A stretch of 56,103 nt of DNA from Bacteroidales bacterium H4 (lineage in GTDB: Bacteria > Bacteroidota > Bacteroidia > Bacteroidales > Muribaculaceae): positions 1-56,103 of the forward strand of contig DAAP01000061.1 of the NCBI GenBank assembly GCA_001701165.1, written 5' to 3'. A program made the translations under genes and the position numbers. The notes beneath the pieces are model-generated. The model was given only the letters and a program-made list of their open reading frames with translations. It was not told the origin of the DNA and did no database searches. Below, piece by piece: positions 52,188 through 56,103 of the stretch. Position 1 is the stretch's first letter; each line of letters begins with the position of its first letter.

Positions 52188-53321
52188 TTATGATATTCTA
52201 CTTTTGTAGTCTTCATAGGTGTAACGACGCAGGTAATGACATTGGCCGTCACGGTCGCATAAGACTATGTCCGGATGATGTATGCCGTTGAACATGGTGG
52301 TCTTGACGTTGGTGTAGTGGTTCATATCTTCAAATGTCAGGCGCATTCCGGGGCACAGCGGCTTGGTAAAGTGCCAATCACCGACAAAGTCGCCGCTGAG
52401 ACACGAGTTGCCACCGAGCCTGTATGCGATGGTATGTCCGGGCTGTTCGGAAACGCTTTCGCTCACTGTAGGCCGATAGGGCATTTCGAGCGTGTCCGGC
52501 ATATGACATGCAAAGGATACGTCCATAATTGCGGTATTGACATCGTCATGACTCACTACATCAACGACACTGCTAATAAGGTCTCCGGTGCGCCACATAA
52601 AGGCACTGCCCGGCTCAAGTATCACTCGCAAATGCGAATAGCGGCGACGAAAACTTTTGAGCAACTCTATGAGGTGTCCTGTGTCATAACCCTGTCGTGT
52701 CATCAGATGGCCGCCCCCCATATTAACCCATTTGGCTTGCGGCAACAGATGTCCGAATTGGTGTTCAAAGGCCTCAAGCACCTTGGCCAAGTCGTAAGAC
52801 GTGGATTCGCACAGCGCATGAAAGTGCAGGCCCTCAATGCCTTCGGGAAGACTATTGCCGATTTCGGAGGCGCTGACACCGAAGCGACTACCAGGAAGTG
52901 CCGGATTGTATATGTCCGTATCTATGACGGAGCAATGTGGATTGACACGCAGACCGGCGCTGACACCCGTACCACGCAAACGCGCGCCATAGCGTTCCCA
53001 TTGGCTCAACGAATTGAAAGTAATATGTGTGCAGTTGTGTGCATATTCGTCAATGGTATCGTCCGTATATGCCGGCGAATAGGCGTGAATATTATCGGTA
53101 AGGTATTCACGCCCCAAACGCAATTCGTTGATGCTGCTTGCAGTGCATCCGAAGCCGTATTCACGGACAATGTCGAAGGTGCGCCATAAGGCATTGGCCT
53201 TAAAGGCCATGATAATCTCGACATCAGCACGCGCAGCCACGTCCGCTATCAAATCAAGGTTGCGACGTATGCGGTCTTCGTAAATTATATAGAAAGGAGT
53301 GGGCAGTTGGTTTATGGTCAT
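52188..53321 (-). CDS. nspC: Carboxynorspermidine/carboxyspermidine decarboxylase
   Basis: A PLP-dependent alanine-racemase-fold (group IV) decarboxylase making spermidine or norspermidine from its carboxy form. MTINQLPTPFYIIYEDRIRRNL starts the family; the PLP lysine is in IMAFKANALW, and other marks are RVNPHCSVI, GLHFHALCES, NMGGGHLMTRQGYD, LEPGSAF and the catalytic Cys in GGNSCLSGD. The length of 377 aa is normal. Its partner, carboxyspermidine dehydrogenase (lys1-like), is not in the window. It can use putrescine formed by aguA/aguB at 13.5-15.5 kb. Confidence 0.96.
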   Translation of the reverse strand: MTINQLPTPFYIIYEDRIRRNLDLIADVAARADVEIIMAFKANALWRTFDIVREYGFGCTASSINELRLGREYLTDNIHAYSPAYTDDTIDEYAHNCTHITFNSLSQWERYGARLRGTGVSAGLRVNPHCSVIDTDIYNPALPGSRFGVSASEIGNSLPEGIEGLHFHALCESTSYDLAKVLEAFEHQFGHLLPQAKWVNMGGGHLMTRQGYDTGHLIELLKSFRRRYSHLRVILEPGSAFMWRTGDLISSVVDVVSHDDVNTAIMDVSFACHMPDTLEMPYRPTVSESVSEQPGHTIAYRLGGNSCLSGDFVGDWHFTKPLCPGMRLTFEDMNHYTNVKTTMFNGIHHPDIVLCDRDGQCHYLRRYTYEDYKSRIS

Positions 53322-53413
53322 TGGAATGTATTGCTGTAAAATTATCTATGCAGAATCAATCTTGACAATGCTTTATTGATGAATAGTGTGCTGTACACGA
53401 TATGAAGTAATAC

Positions 53414-55702
53414 TTAAAGGATAGTGAAGCGAGCAAATGCCAGCATCAGAATCTTGATTTCGCCTGTATCGAAGCGTACTTTTATGCGTGCTCCGCCGGG
53501 ATTTTTGCCGTCCACTTCGGTGATTGTTCCCTTGCCGAAGCGGCTATGTCGTATTTCCATACCTACGGAAAGTTGCGAGGCGTGGAATGTGGACTCATCT
53601 GATGTGCTTGCCGACGCCTGTGGCTGCCTGACGGGTATCGGCGGCTTACGAGTGAGCCACGGCTTAACACGTCGCGTTTGATCCAGGCTGTTCTCGACAA
53701 TCTCCGATCCTGAGGGGAAGGACAGGTACTTTGGATCGATGTCTTTAAGGAAGGGCGAGGGCTTGGTAAACTCTGTTATGCCGTTACGAAAACGCGAGGT
53801 GGCATAGGATAGCATACAGTAGTGTTTGGCTCGTGTAATGGCCACATAAAGCAGGCGTCGTTCTTCTTCTATGGCTGCCGGAGAGTCTTTGCTCATCATC
53901 GATGGCAATAGGTCGTCTTCCACGCCCACCACAAATACATTGCCGTACTCCAATCCTTTGGCGGCATGTATTGTCATAAGCGTTACCTTGGGCGTGTCCG
54001 CATCGGCCTCGGCAGTATCGGCATCAGTGGCCAAGGATGTTTGTGCCATATACTCAGGTATGGTACCTTCGCCAAGTCCCTGCTCGTGCTGGGATTGCAC
54101 AAAGGCCTTAACATCGTTGGTGAGTTCTTCGAGATTCTCTCGCTTGGTGATACTCTCGGGGGTATTGTCCGATTTATACTCATCCATCATGTGAGTCAGA
54201 CTTAGCATCCTATCAGATATGGCATCAGCCGTGGCGCCGGTTGCCACCATGTCATTGAGTTCGGTGACGATATCCTCAAAGGCGCGCAGACGGCGCTGCG
54301 TACCGGCGTTAATATTAAGTCCGTATTGGAGGGGTGCCTTAACCACGGCCCATAAAGGCACATCGTTCACGGCGGCTGCCGTAAGAATTTTCTTGAGCGT
54401 TGTATCACCAATGCCGCGTGCCGGGAAATTGATGACTCGTTTTAGAGATTCTTCGTCATCGGGGTTCATAGCCAAGCGAAAATATGCCAGGGCATCCTTG
54501 ACTTCCTTACGCTGGTAGAAGGATAGTCCGCCGTAAATGCGGTAGGGGATGTTGCGCTTGCGTAGTGATTCCTCAAGTATACGGCTTTGTGCGTTGGTGC
54601 GATAGAGAATGGCAAAGTCTTCGTATGTGTCACCAGAGGACATCTTGAGCTGAGAAATCCGGTTGGTCACCAAAAAACTCTCTTCGTAGTCGCTGTAGCT
54701 GCGCACTACTTCGATACGTGTCCCTACCCCATTTTCTGAATAAACATTCTTGGGTATCTGCTGCTTATTCTTGGATATAAGGCTTCCGGCGGCGTTAATG
54801 ATATTCTGACTGGAACGATAATTGCGCTCCAATTTGAAGGTCTTAATGGTGGGGAATGTGCGTTGGAGATTGAGAATATTGGCTATGTTGGCGCCACGGA
54901 ACGAGTATATACTTTGCGCGTCATCGCCCACAACACACAACCCGGGATTATCAGGACATAGCTGTGATATGATCATGTGCTGCGCGAAATTGGTGTCCTG
55001 ATACTCATCTACAAGTATGTAGCGATAGAATTCTTGATAATGACGTCGCACATCCGGGTGGTCACGCAACAGAATATTGGTATAGTATAGCAAGTCGTCA
55101 AAGTCGAGGGCATCAGCACGACGGCATCGAGCACAGTATGCCGCATAGATTTCGCCCAGACGCGGCATATTCCGAGCCGTATTGATACGCTGTATACCGG
55201 AATCTGCAATATACTGCTCGGGCGAAAGCATATCGTTCTTGGCGTTGGATATTACGGCGGCTACGGACTGCGGCTTATAGACTTTTTCATCAAGGCTCAG
55301 GGTTTTGATGATGGTCTTGACCAGATTGCGGCTGTCAGCGGCATCGTAGATAGTGTAATTTCTATTAAGCCCCAGCAATTTGGCATTGGAGCGTAACATA
55401 CGCGCGAACACGGAGTGAAATGTACCCATAAGTATGCGCGAAGCAGCCTTGGCTCCCACAAGGGTGGTGATGCGTTCGCGCATTTCTCGCGCAGCTTTAT
55501 TGGTGAACGTAAGCGCCATGATACGCCACGGCTCGTATCCATGGGACAATAAATGCACAATCTTGTAGGCCAGCACGCGGGTCTTGCCCGAACCGGCACC
55601 GGCAATGACCAGTTGCGGCCCTTCAGTATAGAGGACAGCAGCCCGCTGCTGCTCGTTTAGCTGAACCAAATAGTCCGGCGTTTCTGTTTGCGCGTCACCC
55701 AT
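53414..55702 (-). CDS. uvrD: UvrD/PcrA-type DNA helicase
   Basis: An SF1A 3'-5' helicase for excision repair and removal of recombination proteins. Walker A is AGAGSGKTR near residue 36, then LTFTNKAAREMRERI, motif II VDEYQDTN, motif III VGDDAQSIYSFRGA, motif IV ERNYRSS, motif V TIHAAKGLEYGNVFVVG and motif VI LLYVAITRAK. The C-terminus ends in a Tudor-like region (RHSRFGKGTITEV) typical of PcrA. The length of 762 aa is normal. It starts 2 bp after the DUF4250 gene, so the two are cotranscribed. Confidence 0.96.
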   Translation of the reverse strand: MGDAQTETPDYLVQLNEQQRAAVLYTEGPQLVIAGAGSGKTRVLAYKIVHLLSHGYEPWRIMALTFTNKAAREMRERITTLVGAKAASRILMGTFHSVFARMLRSNAKLLGLNRNYTIYDAADSRNLVKTIIKTLSLDEKVYKPQSVAAVISNAKNDMLSPEQYIADSGIQRINTARNMPRLGEIYAAYCARCRRADALDFDDLLYYTNILLRDHPDVRRHYQEFYRYILVDEYQDTNFAQHMIISQLCPDNPGLCVVGDDAQSIYSFRGANIANILNLQRTFPTIKTFKLERNYRSSQNIINAAGSLISKNKQQIPKNVYSENGVGTRIEVVRSYSDYEESFLVTNRISQLKMSSGDTYEDFAILYRTNAQSRILEESLRKRNIPYRIYGGLSFYQRKEVKDALAYFRLAMNPDDEESLKRVINFPARGIGDTTLKKILTAAAVNDVPLWAVVKAPLQYGLNINAGTQRRLRAFEDIVTELNDMVATGATADAISDRMLSLTHMMDEYKSDNTPESITKRENLEELTNDVKAFVQSQHEQGLGEGTIPEYMAQTSLATDADTAEADADTPKVTLMTIHAAKGLEYGNVFVVGVEDDLLPSMMSKDSPAAIEEERRLLYVAITRAKHYCMLSYATSRFRNGITEFTKPSPFLKDIDPKYLSFPSGSEIVENSLDQTRRVKPWLTRKPPIPVRQPQASASTSDESTFHASQLSVGMEIRHSRFGKGTITEVDGKNPGGARIKVRFDTGEIKILMLAFARFTIL

Positions 55703-55704
55703 AT

Positions 55705-55890
55705 TTACCAGAATTTATTGAGCGAAGCGTTATACTCAAATCCGGCCTGCGCCAGACGCGCGACAAGTGCCTCGCAATTTATCCCTGTATCTTCACACAA
55801 TTCGTCAAGCGAGGCATAGCGATCGCGTAGAAGGGTGTTAATATAACTCATCAATATTGCCGGGTCTTGCGGCAGTTCGTTGGGTTCCAT
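55705..55890 (-). CDS. DUF4250-family small protein
   Basis: A 61-aa soluble protein of the DUF4250 family: LPQDPAILMSYINTLLRDRY, SLDELCEDTGINCEALVARLAQAGFEYN. The middle resembles a small helix-turn-helix, but the function is unknown. It lies 2 bp upstream of the uvrD/pcrA helicase gene and is probably cotranscribed; a link to the helicase is inference. The ATG at 55890 is the only sensible start. Confidence 0.85.
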   Translation of the reverse strand: MEPNELPQDPAILMSYINTLLRDRYASLDELCEDTGINCEALVARLAQAGFEYNASLNKFW

Positions 55891-56103
55891 TAGCTGTTAT
55901 GACATATCTGTATATTGGGGCCACAATAGTGCTCCATTCTATTTTATGCAAAAGAGCATAGAAAAACGAGTGCAGACAAACGACTGCCTGACGCACACGA
56001 ATAAGAGCTTTCTTTGGTTACTGCGAAGTTAGTAATAATTTCTGAGAGAACGAAATCGAAATGGGACTTGACCTCGACATCCCACCCGGGACGCGGAGTG
56101 TAC
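55891..56103. other. Upstream region at the window end, no gene seen
   Basis: I see no coding or RNA gene in these 213 bp. A near -7 box (TAACTTCG on the minus strand, 56023-56030) may drive the DUF4250 and helicase genes. The last 60 bp contain a short inverted repeat TGGGA/TCCCA that is not a tRNA arm. Confidence 0.35.

Noticed and set aside
52275..53189. Open frame of 304 codons antisense to nspC
   Set aside because: It mirrors nspC, shows no recognisable motif and lacks a promoter.
56041..56103. Possible tRNA or RNA gene end at the window edge
   Set aside because: A TGGGA/TCCCA stem is present, but the 13-nt loop does not fit a T arm and no acceptor or anticodon arm can be drawn.
1..56103. 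CRISPR arrays, insertion sequences, phage or defence systems
   Set aside because: No spaced direct repeats, transposase, integrase, terminal inverted repeats or defence-gene families were found; all genes have ordinary core-genome character.

Overview
The window is chromosomal DNA of a Bacteroidales bacterium, most likely a gut Muribaculaceae-type organism. The order rests on several signs seen in the sequence: -7 boxes of the form TAnnTTTG in front of genes, an FeoA-FeoB fusion, the run ftsK / LolA-like gene / trxB, two DUF4252 proteins behind an ECF sigma and a putative anti-sigma factor, the carboxynorspermidine decarboxylase route to spermidine, DUF4250, and a PstS-like lipoprotein followed by a TPR protein. 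The family assignment is inference. Coding density is high. I see no rRNA, tRNA, CRISPR array, insertion sequence, phage gene or other clear sign of horizontal transfer; this is core genome with a few poorly known small genes.

Layout. 1-7.8 kb: a THUMP-like methyltransferase (+) converges on lon-uvrA-yip1-smpB (-). 7.8-13.3 kb: a metal block (+) with feoAB, a Fur-family regulator and a P1B-2 zinc/cadmium-type ATPase; a 7-1-7 palindrome lies before the ATPase. 13.3-15.5 kb: a 78-aa acidic protein overlapping aguA, then aguB (agmatine to putrescine). 15.6-18.8 kb: a small membrane protein, a PstS-like lipoprotein and a TPR protein, closed by a strong terminator. 19.2-22.3 kb: a RelA-type (p)ppGpp synthetase whose hydrolase domain has lost its catalytic residues, overlapping a lipoprotein gene. 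22.3-35 kb: a 43-codon membrane microprotein candidate, dedA, rpe, ftsK, lolA-like, trxB, a Tyr/Arg heptad-repeat secreted protein, a stand-alone DsbD N-domain protein, dsbD, mazG, topB and a FeoB-associated Cys-rich membrane protein. 35-38.4 kb: clpB and yqgE (-). 38.4-42.3 kb: recR, a GNAT gene, then sigma / anti-sigma / DUF4252 / DUF4252 (+). 42.4-49 kb: radA, a SpoU methyltransferase, bioB, a 22-residue-repeat protein, a DUF1015 protein and purA (-). 49.2-50.3 kb: lrgA-lrgB (+) with a textbook Bacteroidetes promoter. 50.4-55.9 kb: radC, a glycosyltransferase, nspC, a UvrD/PcrA helicase and DUF4250 (-).

How the genes fit together. Genome maintenance is prominent (uvrA, uvrD/pcrA, recR, radA, radC, topB, ftsK, mazG), as is protein quality control (lon, clpB, smpB). 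Polyamine synthesis is represented at two separate places (aguA/aguB and nspC). Envelope redox work is grouped as trxB, the DsbD-N protein and dsbD. Iron uptake is split: FeoAB sits at 8 kb while its usual small Cys-rich partner sits at 34.7 kb behind topB.

No feature here proves a wholly new system. The best candidates for undescribed biology are the heptad-repeat protein, the 22-residue-repeat protein, the 43-codon membrane ORF, the sigma/DUF4252 module and the palindrome linking the Fur-like regulator to the zinc-type ATPase.
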